From contig NZ_KB894810.1 in assembly GCF_000374645.1 (NCBI RefSeq), forward strand, positions 1 through 64,000: DNA of 64,000 nucleotides, read 5' to 3'. Under the pieces are notes generated by a model. The model made no database searches, was not told where the DNA came from, and worked only from the letters and a program-made list of their open reading frames with translations. Within the stretch, counting starts at the first letter, position 1. Every line of letters starts with the position of its first letter. This document shows positions 55,022-63,845 of the stretch, piece after piece. The translations under genes and the position numbers were made by a program. This stretch comes from Arhodomonas aquaeolei DSM 8974. GTDB lineage: Bacteria; Pseudomonadota; Gammaproteobacteria; Nitrococcales; Nitrococcaceae.

Positions 55022-56062
55022 ATGGCCTATCGCATCGCCATCAACGGATACGGCCGCATCGGCCGCTGCGTGCTGCGCGCCCTGGTCGAGCGGGCACGCA
55101 GCGGCGGCACGCCGGCGCTGGAGGTGGTCGCCATCAACGAGCTGGGTGACCTGGACACCATCGCCTATCTCACCCGCTTCGACACCACCCACGGGCGCTT
55201 TCCCGGCGAGGTGACCGCCCGCGACGGCGAGCTCGTCGTCGACGGCCGGCCGATCCGCGTGTTCAGCGAACCAGAGGCGTCACGGCTACCCTGGCGCGAG
55301 CTGGACGTGGACCTGGTACTGGAATGCTCCGGCCAGCCGGGCGAGCGCGACAGCGCCGGCGCCCACCTCGATGCCGGCGCCCGCCGGCTGCTGTTCTCCC
55401 ACCCGGCGGGCAGCGACATCGATGCCACCATCATCCGCGGCATCAACGACGACACCCTCGCCCCGGCGCACCGGATCGTCTCCGCGGCCTCGTGCACCAC
55501 GAACTGCGTGGTACCGATCCTCACGGTCCTCGACGAGGCCCTGGGGGTGGAGCACGGGGTCACCACCACGCTGCACTCGGCGATGAACGACCAGCCGGTG
55601 ATCGACGCCTACCACCGCACCAACCTGCGCCTCACCCGCTCGGCGATGCAGTCGATGGTACCGGTGGACACCGGCCTGGCCCGGGGCATCGGCCGTCTCA
55701 TGCCCCACCTCGCCGGGCGCTTCGAGTCGCTGCACGTACGCGTGCCCACCATCAACGTCTCGGCGATGGACATGGCCGTTCAGGTGCGTGACGAGACCAC
55801 CGCGGAGGCGGTCAACGAGCTGCTGGCCTCGGCCGCGGGGGAGCGGCTCAAGGGGTTGATCGGAATCAACCGCGAGCCCGTCGCCTCTATGGATTTCAAC
55901 CACGATCCCCGCTCCGGGATCGTCGACGCCACCCAGACCCGGGTCGCCAACGGCCGGATGATCAAGCTGCTGGCGTGGTTCGACAACGAGTGGGGTTTTG
56001 CCAGCCGGATGCTCGATATCGCCGAGGCCCTGGCCCGGCTGGACACTCCGGACCGGGGCTGA
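55022..56062 (+). CDS. epd: erythrose-4-phosphate dehydrogenase (GAPDH family)
   Basis: A 346-residue GAPDH-fold enzyme: NAD motif INGYGRIGRCVLRAL at the start, catalytic Cys in AASCTTNC near 157. The Epd-like region TTLHSAMNDQPVIDAYHRTN differs from glycolytic GAPDH. It oxidises erythrose-4-phosphate in the deoxyxylulose-phosphate-dependent PLP route. In many relatives it precedes pgk, which is absent here. A secondary GAPDH role cannot be excluded. Confidence 0.85.
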   Translation: MAYRIAINGYGRIGRCVLRALVERARSGGTPALEVVAINELGDLDTIAYLTRFDTTHGRFPGEVTARDGELVVDGRPIRVFSEPEASRLPWRELDVDLVLECSGQPGERDSAGAHLDAGARRLLFSHPAGSDIDATIIRGINDDTLAPAHRIVSAASCTTNCVVPILTVLDEALGVEHGVTTTLHSAMNDQPVIDAYHRTNLRLTRSAMQSMVPVDTGLARGIGRLMPHLAGRFESLHVRVPTINVSAMDMAVQVRDETTAEAVNELLASAAGERLKGLIGINREPVASMDFNHDPRSGIVDATQTRVANGRMIKLLAWFDNEWGFASRMLDIAEALARLDTPDRG

Positions 56063-56068
56063 CCGGCG

Positions 56069-56788
56069 TCAGGAGACGCTGCCGGCGGCCGGCCGGGGCG
56101 GCACCGGCGCGGTGAAGAACGGCGCCGGCACCGCCTCGCGCTCACAGGCCCGCGCCACGGCGGGACGCGCCTCCAGCGTGGCGAGCAGCCGCGCCAGGTG
56201 TGGATGGCTCGCCGGCGGCGGCGTGATGGCGGCTGCCCCCCGCGGGTAGATCATGGCCCAGCGTGCACATACCGCGAGATAGAAATCGCACACCGACAGC
56301 CCGCCGGGCAGCAGCCAGTCGCCCCCGTGCGCGGCAATGGCGTCCTCCAGCAGGGCGAAATGGCCGGCGACGCGCTCCGCCGTCGCCGCCCGGATCCCGG
56401 CAACGGCGTCGGGATCGCCGGTATAGCGATGGGCGTAGAAGCGCACCCGCAGATCCGCATGCAGGGTGTTGGAGAGATAGAACAGCCACTTGTAGCACTC
56501 ACCGCGTGCCGGCGTGGCCACCGCCGGGGCGAGCGCGGCATGCCGGTCGGCGAGCTGCAGGACGATCGCGGCGGTCTCGAAGAGTACCTCGTCCTCCCCG
56601 GCCACGAGGACCGGTAGCAGCCCCTGGGGGTTGAGCCGTCGGTACGCCTCGCTGCGCTGCTCGTCACGTCCGCGGTCGACGAGCACGTCGCGGTAGTCCA
56701 CGCCGAGCTCCTCCAGCACCAGGCGGACGATCAGATTGGCGCTGTCCGGCGAATAGTACAGGCAGTAGCCCCGGGCCTGTTCAGTCAT
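56069..56788 (-). CDS. glutathione S-transferase family protein
   Basis: A 239-residue GST. The thioredoxin-like N-domain has YCLYYSPDSANLIVRLVLEEL with a Ser near residue 14 and FETAAIVLQLADRH in place of the usual ESxAI. A helical C-domain contains GGLSVCDFYLAVCARW. GAGGTACAGAG precedes ATG 56788. It lies 6 bp from the convergent epd stop and 23 bp downstream of a metallophosphatase on the same strand. Substrate unknown. Confidence 0.85.
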   Translation of the reverse strand: MTEQARGYCLYYSPDSANLIVRLVLEELGVDYRDVLVDRGRDEQRSEAYRRLNPQGLLPVLVAGEDEVLFETAAIVLQLADRHAALAPAVATPARGECYKWLFYLSNTLHADLRVRFYAHRYTGDPDAVAGIRAATAERVAGHFALLEDAIAAHGGDWLLPGGLSVCDFYLAVCARWAMIYPRGAAAITPPPASHPHLARLLATLEARPAVARACEREAVPAPFFTAPVPPRPAAGSVS

Positions 56789-56811
56789 CTCTGTACCTCG
56801 GGATTGGCGCG

Positions 56812-57558
56812 TCACCCGATCCCGGGCGCGCGGATGTCGACGATGGAGAAGCGCGGGCTGTCGCCCATATGCCGCGCGCCCGCCTCCGGCAGCCAGCCCC
56901 CGGTCTCTATCCAGTACCGGTTGGCGATACGGCAGGGCGACAGCCCGGGCATCAGCGTATGACCATGGAAGACCCGGCAGACGTCCGGCAACGGTCCCGG
57001 CGGTTCGCCCCCCGCCGCCCGGCCGCGGCAATGGCCGGCCGCCTCCCGGGACCAGATCGCCTGGTAGCGCACGCGCTCGCCGGTGTCCGGCGCCGACAGG
57101 GCGGCGGCGAAAGCGCCCCAGTCCGGGAATGCCGGCGGCACCTCCGCGTGCACGATCCCCACCCGCCCCTCGGGGGTCTCCACCTCCAGCGCCCAGGGCA
57201 TGCGGGCCAGCGCGTCGACCAGCGCCCGCGCCTGTGTCGCCGTCAGCCCCCCGAGCCAGTCGTGGTCCTCGCAGCGGTACGGCAGCCCCTCGGGTGAACC
57301 CTCCTCGCCGACGGCATGCAGAACGCTGACATCGTGATTGCCGCGCACCGCGTGGAACCAGGGCTCGGCGAGCAGGTCGGGGACGAGCTCCGGTTCCGGC
57401 CCCCGGTCGACGAGGTCGCCGACACAGATCAGCCGGTCCCGTTCCGGGTCGAAACCGCAGGCCCGCAGCCGGCGGTACACCGCGGAGACCGCGGCGTGGA
57501 TATCACCGATCACGTAGTCACGTCCCCGGCGGTTGGCGGGAAGCCGCTCGACGATCAT
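56812..57558 (-). CDS. PrpA/PphA-like serine/threonine metallophosphatase
   Basis: A 248-residue calcineurin-type phosphatase. The metal motifs are in order: DYVIGDIHAAVSAV (GDIH, though the usual following Gly is Ala), CVGDLVDRGPEP, VRGNHDVSVL, then HAEVPP and FHGHTLMPG. These match lambda-phosphatase/PrpA proteins. CGAGGAGG precedes ATG 57558. It probably shares a transcript with the downstream GST gene. The protein substrate is unknown. Confidence 0.9.
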   Translation of the reverse strand: MIVERLPANRRGRDYVIGDIHAAVSAVYRRLRACGFDPERDRLICVGDLVDRGPEPELVPDLLAEPWFHAVRGNHDVSVLHAVGEEGSPEGLPYRCEDHDWLGGLTATQARALVDALARMPWALEVETPEGRVGIVHAEVPPAFPDWGAFAAALSAPDTGERVRYQAIWSREAAGHCRGRAAGGEPPGPLPDVCRVFHGHTLMPGLSPCRIANRYWIETGGWLPEAGARHMGDSPRFSIVDIRAPGIG

Positions 57559-57771
57559 GCCGCCTCCTCGGCGCTGCCGAGCGACGATGGTAGCGCCCGG
57601 CGCACGGTGCCGGCCAGCCACAGCGACACGGTGTAAGCCCGGTGCAAGTCGCACTCCATAGGCTGCAACAAGGGCAGGTGCCGGCCCATTGCACCAGTGG
57701 CGACGACTGTCGGTATCCACGCCCGCAACGAAGAAAGAACAACCGTCATTACAGGAAGGGAAGCGACAGCA
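57559..57771. other. 213-bp divergent leader between metallophosphatase and surface protein
   Basis: This region holds both promoters. A GTGC-AAGTC-GCAC hairpin lies at about 57642-57654 and GGAAGGG at about 57754 is a distant Shine-Dalgarno for the surface protein. I looked for a c-di-GMP riboswitch because two cyclases are in the window, but its conserved core is absent. Confidence 0.4.
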
Positions 57772-60738
57772 ATGAACCAGAAGCGACTCCTGGGGCACAC
57801 CGCTCTGGTCGGCACCGCGCTCGCCGTGAGTCTTGCCACCACCGCCGCGGCAGCGGGCAAGTGGACAGGGCGCAGCCGACTCATTCTCAAGTCCGGGGAC
57901 AGCCGAACCCTCGGGCGCATTGAATTCATGGTGCCGCTCTACCAGACCGGCGACTCGATGCTGTTCACGGATCTGCGCGCACAGCGCAGCAGCGACAACT
58001 CCGAAGAGGGCAACGCTGGTCTCGGTTACCGGCGCATCGTCTCCGACGATCTGCTGCTCGGCGGCTACGGTTTCTTCGATCGCCGCCGCTCGGAGACAGG
58101 GCACTACTTCAATCAGGGCACATTCGGCGCCGAGGCGATGACCCCGGACTGGGACCTGCGCGCCAATGTCTACGTCGCCGAGGATGACACCACGACGCTG
58201 TCGGCCACGAGCACGAACCCGCGCTTCTCCGGCACGAATATCGTGGTCGATGAGGACCGTCGCTACGAGACGGCGCTGTCCGGCTTCGACGCGGAGGTCG
58301 GCTACCGCATTATCAACGGTGACGGCTATGACGTGCGCGCCTATGCCGGCGGCTTCCGCTTCGATGCCGACGGTGTCGATCCGGTGACCGGCCCGCGTGG
58401 CCGCCTGGAGCTGTCCCTGGACAACGCCTTCGGCATCGAGGGCGGCCGCGTGACGTTCGGCGGCGAGGTCCGTGACGATGACATGCGCGGAACGGACGGC
58501 TTCGCGGAGGTCCGCCTGGAGATCCCGCTGGGCACGCCCGCCGAACGGCCGAGCCTGTCGCCCATCGAGCGCCGCATGACCGAACGCGTGCGCCGCGACC
58601 CGGACGTCGTGCTCGCCAGCGGCCATGACCGCTCCGCCGAGCCGCTGCGCTCCCCGGATGGTGAGCGGATCCGGGTCCTGCACGTGGACAGCAACGCCGG
58701 CACCAACGGCGACGGCGGCGTGGACTCGCCCTACCAGCTGCTCACGAGCGCCGACGGCGACACCTCCGGGGCGGACATCGTCCTGCTCTGGTCCGGCAGC
58801 ACCTTCAACGGCGAATCGATCACGCTCGAACCCGGCCAGCGCCTCCTCGCCGACGACACCGACCTGACCTACCGAGTGACCACCCAGGACGGGACGGTCA
58901 CCCTGCCCTCCCCCACCGGCGGCGACCAGGGCGCGGAGATCGCGGGTGCCACGGACGCGGCCGTCACCCTGACCGGCGACAACGAGGTCCGGGGCCTGAC
59001 GATCAGCGCCACCCAGTCGGACACGTTCCCCGGGCATGCGGTCTTCGGTGAACCGACCCTGTCCGGTGACGTCGCCATCCGCGACAACCGCTTCGTGGAC
59101 AATGACGGCTCCGGCGTCTTCCTGGAGGGCAGCGACGCGGACCTGCACCTGAGCGTCACCGGCAACACCGTCGAGAACGGCAACGGCAACAGCGAGCCCG
59201 GCCTCGCCCTGACCGACATGAACGGCCGCCTGACGTTCTCCGGCAACCATGTCGCGGACAACCCCATCGGCACGCGCTCGATCCGCATCACCGGCGACAG
59301 CGCACTGACCATCACGGGATTCGCGGACAACAGCGTCGCCGGCGGCTCCGGGCGCTTCTCCGTGCGCAATGCCACCTTCGACGCCGACCCGGATGCCAGC
59401 GGTATCCAGGCCGTGAGCGGCGGTGCCACGCAGCTCGGCACCTCCGGCAATCGTGTCTTCGCCGGTGGAACGAGCTCCGGCGCCCTGGCGCTCGACAACG
59501 TCTCCGGCCGCATCGACTACGACAGCCTCGCCGTCTTCTCCGACGGTGACGCCGTGCACGTGCGTGGCGGCAACGACTTCACCGTCACCGCGGACGCCGG
59601 GCACGTGACCGCCCACACCGGCACGGCACTCGACATGCGCGAGACCGCCATCGACCTGGAGCTGGCCTCGGTCGCCTCGATCAACCAGTCGGGGGACGAC
59701 ATCAGCCACGGCGTCGATCTGCAGGATGTAAACGGTCCGCTGACCGTCGGTGAGACGACCGTGCAGAACACCTCCGCCGCCGGCGTGAACCTCTCGGACG
59801 CCGACTCCCGCATCGACCTCGGCCAGGTGGACATCAGCAGCACCGGCGGGGAAGGCATATCCCTGTCCAATGCGAACCAGGTCGGCAGCTTTCACATCAG
59901 TGGCGGCACGATCACAGACACCGATTCGACGGGGATCCATATCGGCAACGCCGCTTCCGGGACCATCACCGGCGTGACCATAGACACGGTGCTCAACGGT
60001 GACGGAATCATGCTGTCCAATGTCGGCGACTTCTCCGACGATGCCGGTGCGACCAAGGACTTCGTCATCGACGGCGTGACCATCGACAACGTGGGCAGCG
60101 GCGCCGGCGACGAAGGCATCTCCATCATCAACGGCGAGGCCATCCGGATCGTGGATGCCACCGTGTCCGGCACCGGCGGCAATGCCCTCGGTCTCGGCGG
60201 CCAGGGCATAGACGTCGACAACGCCACCATCAGCGACTTCGGCGGCAACGGGATCCGTATCGCCGACAGCAACGGTTCCAGCGGGGACACCTGGGGCGGC
60301 ATCAACGTCAATGGCGGCACCATCGACACCACCGGCGGCGGGTTCGGTATCGTCTTCGACGACGGCCCGGGCAGCGCCTCCGGTGTAACCATCACCGGCG
60401 ACGGATACGGCGTGATGGTCTATGGCAGCGGTTCACCCGCGTTCACACGGGTGACGCTCGACAACCTCGATATCGACGTGAACCACGTGGGCGTCTCACT
60501 CAATCAGAACGGCACGGTCGGCCCGTCCTCCAACGTCACGCTCGATGACAGCACCATTGCTTCCGGCACTGCCAGCGTCAACGGCACCGGCATCCTCATC
60601 GAGGGCGACGTCACCGTGGATGGCGCGGGCAACACCGTTTCCCTCCAGGGCACCGGCGGCGAGACCGCCTGCGACACCACGAACGCCGGCACCGTCACCG
60701 GCAGCATCGCCTACAACGGCGGCAACTCCTGTCCGTAA
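57772..60738 (+). CDS. inverse-autotransporter barrel fused to a right-handed beta-helix passenger
   Basis: A 988-residue outer-membrane surface protein. A signal peptide (about 1-28, ending TTAAAAG) is followed by an intimin/invasin-like inverse-autotransporter barrel (about 30-265). It contains ATLGYRRI-like, LLGGYGFFDRRRSETGHYFNQ, GFDAEVGYRI and GGRVTFGGEVRDDD strands. After a linker (about 280-330) comes a long passenger of short repeats rich in Gly, Asp, Thr and Ile (NNGIRI, GITL-type rungs), a right-handed beta-helix of pectate-lyase style. Two Cys flank the C-terminal end (ETACDTT and GGNSCP). Intimins usually carry Ig-like domains, so this passenger is unusual. Target unknown. Confidence 0.85.
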   Translation: MNQKRLLGHTALVGTALAVSLATTAAAAGKWTGRSRLILKSGDSRTLGRIEFMVPLYQTGDSMLFTDLRAQRSSDNSEEGNAGLGYRRIVSDDLLLGGYGFFDRRRSETGHYFNQGTFGAEAMTPDWDLRANVYVAEDDTTTLSATSTNPRFSGTNIVVDEDRRYETALSGFDAEVGYRIINGDGYDVRAYAGGFRFDADGVDPVTGPRGRLELSLDNAFGIEGGRVTFGGEVRDDDMRGTDGFAEVRLEIPLGTPAERPSLSPIERRMTERVRRDPDVVLASGHDRSAEPLRSPDGERIRVLHVDSNAGTNGDGGVDSPYQLLTSADGDTSGADIVLLWSGSTFNGESITLEPGQRLLADDTDLTYRVTTQDGTVTLPSPTGGDQGAEIAGATDAAVTLTGDNEVRGLTISATQSDTFPGHAVFGEPTLSGDVAIRDNRFVDNDGSGVFLEGSDADLHLSVTGNTVENGNGNSEPGLALTDMNGRLTFSGNHVADNPIGTRSIRITGDSALTITGFADNSVAGGSGRFSVRNATFDADPDASGIQAVSGGATQLGTSGNRVFAGGTSSGALALDNVSGRIDYDSLAVFSDGDAVHVRGGNDFTVTADAGHVTAHTGTALDMRETAIDLELASVASINQSGDDISHGVDLQDVNGPLTVGETTVQNTSAAGVNLSDADSRIDLGQVDISSTGGEGISLSNANQVGSFHISGGTITDTDSTGIHIGNAASGTITGVTIDTVLNGDGIMLSNVGDFSDDAGATKDFVIDGVTIDNVGSGAGDEGISIINGEAIRIVDATVSGTGGNALGLGGQGIDVDNATISDFGGNGIRIADSNGSSGDTWGGINVNGGTIDTTGGGFGIVFDDGPGSASGVTITGDGYGVMVYGSGSPAFTRVTLDNLDIDVNHVGVSLNQNGTVGPSSNVTLDDSTIASGTASVNGTGILIEGDVTVDGAGNTVSLQGTGGETACDTTNAGTVTGSIAYNGGNSCP

Positions 60739-60748
60739 CGGCGGCAAA

Positions 60749-60775
60749 CCGGGCCCCGGCCACGCCGGGGCCCGG
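60749..60775 (+). terminator. 12-bp perfect hairpin after the surface protein gene
   Basis: CCGGGCCCCGGC (60749-60760), loop CAC, GCCGGGGCCCGG (60764-60775), 10 bp after the stop. Very stable but without a T-run. Confidence 0.6.
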
Positions 60776-60790
60776 CCCTGACGCCTCCCC

Positions 60791-60810
60791 CGCCGTGACG
60801 TCCCACGGCG
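60791..60810. repeat. 7-bp inverted repeat CGCCGTG-N6-CACGGCG
   Basis: The arms at 60791-60797 and 60804-60810 flank ACGTCC. It contains GTGACGTCCC, the same ten bases found in the 19-bp palindrome at 3345-3388. It lies between the surface-protein terminator and the metN promoter region. Confidence 0.5.
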
Positions 60811-60943
60811 TTGCCACCGTGCCCGCCCATCGCTACCCTGTCGCCCCGGCCGCGCGACACAGCGCCGCACCGGGTGTACCGGCATCCCTGTCTGCCTGCA
60901 TCCGCACTCAGTACCAGCCGCTATTTGCAAAGCATGAATCGCG

Positions 60944-60969
60944 TTATCAGCGGTCGGCGTCGCTGATTT
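60944..60969. repeat. inverted repeat TTATCAG-N12-CTGATTT upstream of metN
   Basis: TTATCAG at 60944-60950 and CTGATTT at 60963-60969, with an inner perfect stem ATCAGCG/CGCTGAT and 12-base arm spacing. It is the same layout as the liv-gap element at 27196-27221. A TATAAT follows directly (60969-60974) and TTTTT after it. The element may be an operator, a promoter-overlapping site or a terminator for upstream read-through. The rest of 60776-61034 shows no gene and no MetJ box or SAM riboswitch that I could recognise. Confidence 0.65.
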
Positions 60970-61034
60970 ATAATTTTTCGGTTGCGGTGATACCGTTTTT
61001 ATAACCCATCAACATTCAGCCCATCGATGACGCA

Positions 61035-62045
61035 GTGATCGAATTCCAGGGTATCGACAAGACATACGAGATCGAGGACCGCCGCATCGAGGCACTCCGG
61101 GACGTCTCCCTGGACATCCGCCCCGGCGAGGTCTTCGGCATCATCGGCCACTCCGGTGCGGGCAAGTCGACGCTGCTACGGATGATCAATCTCATCGAGC
61201 GGCCGAGCAGCGGGCGGGTGCGGGTCAACGACCGCGACGTCACCGACTACCGCAACGAGCGCCTGCGCACCCTGCGCCGCGAGACGGGGATGATCTTCCA
61301 GCACTTCAACCTGCTCTCCTCGAAGAGCGTGCGCGCGAACGTCGCCTTCCCCATGAAGCTCGCGGGCGGCTACAGTCGCGGGCAGATCCGCGAGCGCGTC
61401 GACTCCCTGCTCGAGCGCGTCGGGCTCGCCGGCCAGGCAGACAAGTACCCCGCGCAGCTCTCCGGCGGCCAGAAGCAGCGCGTGGGCATCGCCCGCGCGC
61501 TGGCCTGCCGACCGGGCATCCTCCTCTGCGACGAGGCCACCAGCGCGCTGGACCCGCAGACCACGCAGTCCGTGCTGCAGCTGCTCGCCGACCTCAACGA
61601 GGAGCTCGGCATCACCGTGGTGCTGGTCACCCACGAGATGGACGCGATCCGCCGGATCTGCCACCGCGTCGCGGTGATGGACGACGGCGCCGTGGTGGAG
61701 AGCGGCGACACCGCCGAGGTCTTCCTCCACCCGCGGCACCCGACGAGCCGCCGGTTCGTCTTCGAGCGCGAGCACGTGGACGAGGACGAGCGGCGGGACG
61801 ACTTCCACAACGTCGAGGGGCGCATCATCAAGCTCACGCTCCGCGGCGAGGCCACCTACACCCCGATCCTCGGCGAGCTCGCCCGGGAGACGGGCGTGGA
61901 CTTCAGCATCCTCTCCGGCCGGGTGGACCACATCCGCAACACCCCCTACGGCCAGCTCACGCTCTCCATGGTCGGCGGTGACGTGGACGAGGCGCTGCGC
62001 CGGCTCGACGCCGAGGACGTGCACGTGGAGGTGGTCCGGCGATGA
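61035..62045 (+). CDS. metN: methionine ABC transporter ATPase
   Basis: A 336-residue ABC ATPase with Walker A GHSGAGKST (near 38), signature LSGGQKQRVGIARAL and Walker B ILLCDEATSALDP, which is the MetN form. A C-terminal NIL/C2 domain (after about 260, PILGELARETGVDFSILSG) senses methionine and inhibits transport. It starts at GTG 61035 with no clear Shine-Dalgarno. metI starts inside its last codons (ATGA, 62042-62045). Confidence 0.95.
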   Translation: MIEFQGIDKTYEIEDRRIEALRDVSLDIRPGEVFGIIGHSGAGKSTLLRMINLIERPSSGRVRVNDRDVTDYRNERLRTLRRETGMIFQHFNLLSSKSVRANVAFPMKLAGGYSRGQIRERVDSLLERVGLAGQADKYPAQLSGGQKQRVGIARALACRPGILLCDEATSALDPQTTQSVLQLLADLNEELGITVVLVTHEMDAIRRICHRVAVMDDGAVVESGDTAEVFLHPRHPTSRRFVFEREHVDEDERRDDFHNVEGRIIKLTLRGEATYTPILGELARETGVDFSILSGRVDHIRNTPYGQLTLSMVGGDVDEALRRLDAEDVHVEVVRR

Positions 62046-62719
62046 GCGGGCTGATGAACGAGCTGTTGCCCAACGTCCAGTGGTGGGAGCTCGGCAGCGC
62101 CACCTGGGACACGGCGCTGATGGTGGGCGGCTCACTGCTGTTCATCGTCGCCTTCGGCCTGCCCCTGGGCGTGCTGCTGTTCCTCACCGGCAAGCGCCAG
62201 CCGCTGGCGCAGCCGGCGGTCTACGGCGTCGTCTCCTTCGTGGTGAACGTGCTGCGCTCGGTGCCGTTCATCATCCTGCTGATCGTGATGATCCCGGTGA
62301 CGGTGCTCATCGTCGGCACCTCGCTGGGCGTGGCCGGCGTGATCCCGCCGCTGGTGGCGGCGGGCACACCGTTCTTCGCCCGCCTGGTGGAGACCTCGCT
62401 GCGCGAGGTCGACCGCGGGGTGATCGAAGCGGCGGAGGCCATGGGCGCGACCACGCCCCAGATCGTCTTCGGCGCGCTGCTCCCGGAGGCCCTGCCCGGG
62501 ATCATCGCCGGGGTCACCGTCACCGCCATTACCCTGGTCTCCTACGCCGCGATGGCCGGCGTGGTCGGTGGAGGCGGCCTCGGCGACCTGGCCATCCGCT
62601 ACGGCTACCAGCGCTTCCAGACCGACGTGATGATCGTCACCGTCATCCTGCTGGTGGTGCTCGTGCAGCTGCTGCAGATGCTCGGCGACCGGCTGGTGCT
62701 GTACTTCAGCCGCCGCTGA
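62042..62719 (+). CDS. metI: methionine ABC transporter permease
   Basis: A 225-residue inner-membrane permease with five hydrophobic segments and the EAA-type motif EAAEAMGATTPQIVFGALLPEA near 140, plus the MetI phrase VNVLRSVPFIILLIVMIP near 65. Translationally coupled to metN by a 4-bp overlap. It forms the dimeric channel of MetNIQ. Confidence 0.95.
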   Translation: MSGLMNELLPNVQWWELGSATWDTALMVGGSLLFIVAFGLPLGVLLFLTGKRQPLAQPAVYGVVSFVVNVLRSVPFIILLIVMIPVTVLIVGTSLGVAGVIPPLVAAGTPFFARLVETSLREVDRGVIEAAEAMGATTPQIVFGALLPEALPGIIAGVTVTAITLVSYAAMAGVVGGGGLGDLAIRYGYQRFQTDVMIVTVILLVVLVQLLQMLGDRLVLYFSRR

Positions 62720-62758
62720 GCCATCCCCTATCCGGATACACCGACACGGAGGACCCCC

Positions 62759-63538
62759 ATGAAACGTCTGCTCCTGATCGCCCTCGTGGCCCTCGCGACC
62801 CCGTTCGCCAGCGCCGGTGCCGAGACCCTCAGCGTCGCGGCAACACCGGTGCCCCACGCCGAGATCCTGAAGTTCATCAAGCCCCGCCTCGCGAAGGAGG
62901 GTGTGGACCTCGAGATCCGTGTGTTCACCGACTATGTGCAGCCCAACGTGCAGGTCGCGGAGGGACGCATCGACGCCAACTACTTCCAGCACACGCCCTA
63001 TCTCAAGGAATTCAACAAGGGCCGCGGCACCTCGCTCGTGCCGGTGACCGGCGTGCACATCGAGCCCTTCGGCGCCTACTCCAGCGAGGTCGACTCCCTG
63101 GACGCCCTCCCGGACGGCGCGACCGTTGCCATCCCCAACGATCCGACCAACGGCGGGCGGGCGCTGCTGCTGCTGGAGAAGGCGGGCGTGATCGGGCTCT
63201 CCGACGAGGCGGGCATCCTGGCCACGCCGCAGGACATCACCGCCAACCCGAAGGACCTGACGTTCCAGGCGCTGGAGGCGGCCATGCTGCCCCGCGTGCT
63301 CAACCAGGTGGACCTGGCGCTGATCAACACCAACTACGCGCTGGAGGCGGACCTCAACCCGACGGAGGACGCGCTGGCGATCGAGGGCGCGGACTCCCCC
63401 TACGTCAACGTGCTGGTGACCCGCGAGGACAACCGCGACAGCGAGGCGGTGCAGAAGCTCGCCGACGCGCTCACCAGCCAGGCGGTGGCGGACTTCATCG
63501 AGCGCAAGTACGACGGCGCGGTCGTGCCGGCGTTCTGA
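62759..63538 (+). CDS. metQ: methionine-binding protein, NlpA/MetQ family
   Basis: A 259-residue periplasmic binding protein. A signal peptide (about 1-20) ends ATPFASAGA. The mature part has VAATPVPHAEILKFIKP, RIDANYFQHTPYL and PNDPTNGGRALLLL, all canonical for MetQ. Unlike E. coli MetQ it has no lipobox Cys, so it is probably a soluble or signal-retained protein. ACGGAGG precedes the ATG. It follows metI by 39 bp. Confidence 0.94.
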   Translation: MKRLLLIALVALATPFASAGAETLSVAATPVPHAEILKFIKPRLAKEGVDLEIRVFTDYVQPNVQVAEGRIDANYFQHTPYLKEFNKGRGTSLVPVTGVHIEPFGAYSSEVDSLDALPDGATVAIPNDPTNGGRALLLLEKAGVIGLSDEAGILATPQDITANPKDLTFQALEAAMLPRVLNQVDLALINTNYALEADLNPTEDALAIEGADSPYVNVLVTREDNRDSEAVQKLADALTSQAVADFIERKYDGAVVPAF

Positions 63539-63553
63539 CCCGCCCCGCCGCAT

Positions 63554-63586
63554 GCGGGCCATCGGGGCCATACCCCGGCGGCCCGC
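63554..63586 (+). terminator. compound hairpin after metQ
   Basis: GCGGGCC (63554-63560) pairs with GGCCCGC (63580-63586), and inside it CGGGG (63563-63567) pairs with CCCCG (63573-63577) around CCATA. It begins 15 bp after the metQ stop and lacks a T-run. Confidence 0.55.
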
Positions 63587-63845
63587 TCGTCACGGGACCG
63601 CCATGCCCTCGCACCGGCGGCCCCGACACCCGCCCGGGTGGCACCCCCTGAACGGCATACGCTCCCCGATCCGCACCGGGGTCGTCGCTCGACCTGCAAA
63701 AGGATCCGTGACGCACCTGCACGGGAAGCTGCCCCCGCCCCGCGCTCGCACGGCGGACATCGCGCCACGGTCTCGTGAATGACGCAGCCCGACGCGTGCC
63801 CCGGGGGACCCGCGGGGCGCACGGACGCGGCGGCAGCGCGCCGGC
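63587..63845. other. intergenic region after the metQ hairpin; no gene recognised
   Basis: Together with the hairpin this makes a 307-bp gap between metQ and the next minus-strand gene. Short open frames here have no family resemblance, Shine-Dalgarno or biased composition. It is probably the convergent 3' flank of both genes. Confidence 0.5.

Noticed and set aside
57555-57659. 34-codon frame whose TGA overlaps the metallophosphatase ATG
   Set aside because: The ATGA overlap is tempting, but there is no Shine-Dalgarno and the frame shows no clear protein character.
57559-57771. c-di-GMP riboswitch before the surface protein
   Set aside because: The conserved GCAAA-type core and paired helices of GEMM RNAs are not present.
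56812-59940. Very long open frame on the minus strand across the surface-protein gene
   Set aside because: Only its last part (from 57558) is the metallophosphatase. The rest mirrors the codon pattern of the plus-strand beta-helix gene, which is usual in GC-rich DNA.
60776-61034. MetJ boxes upstream of metNIQ
   Set aside because: Only one half-like TGACGTCC is found, not the adjacent AGACGTCT repeats that MetJ needs.
63552-63782. 76-codon frame after metQ
   Set aside because: It runs through the metQ hairpin and has Pro/Arg-rich random-frame composition.
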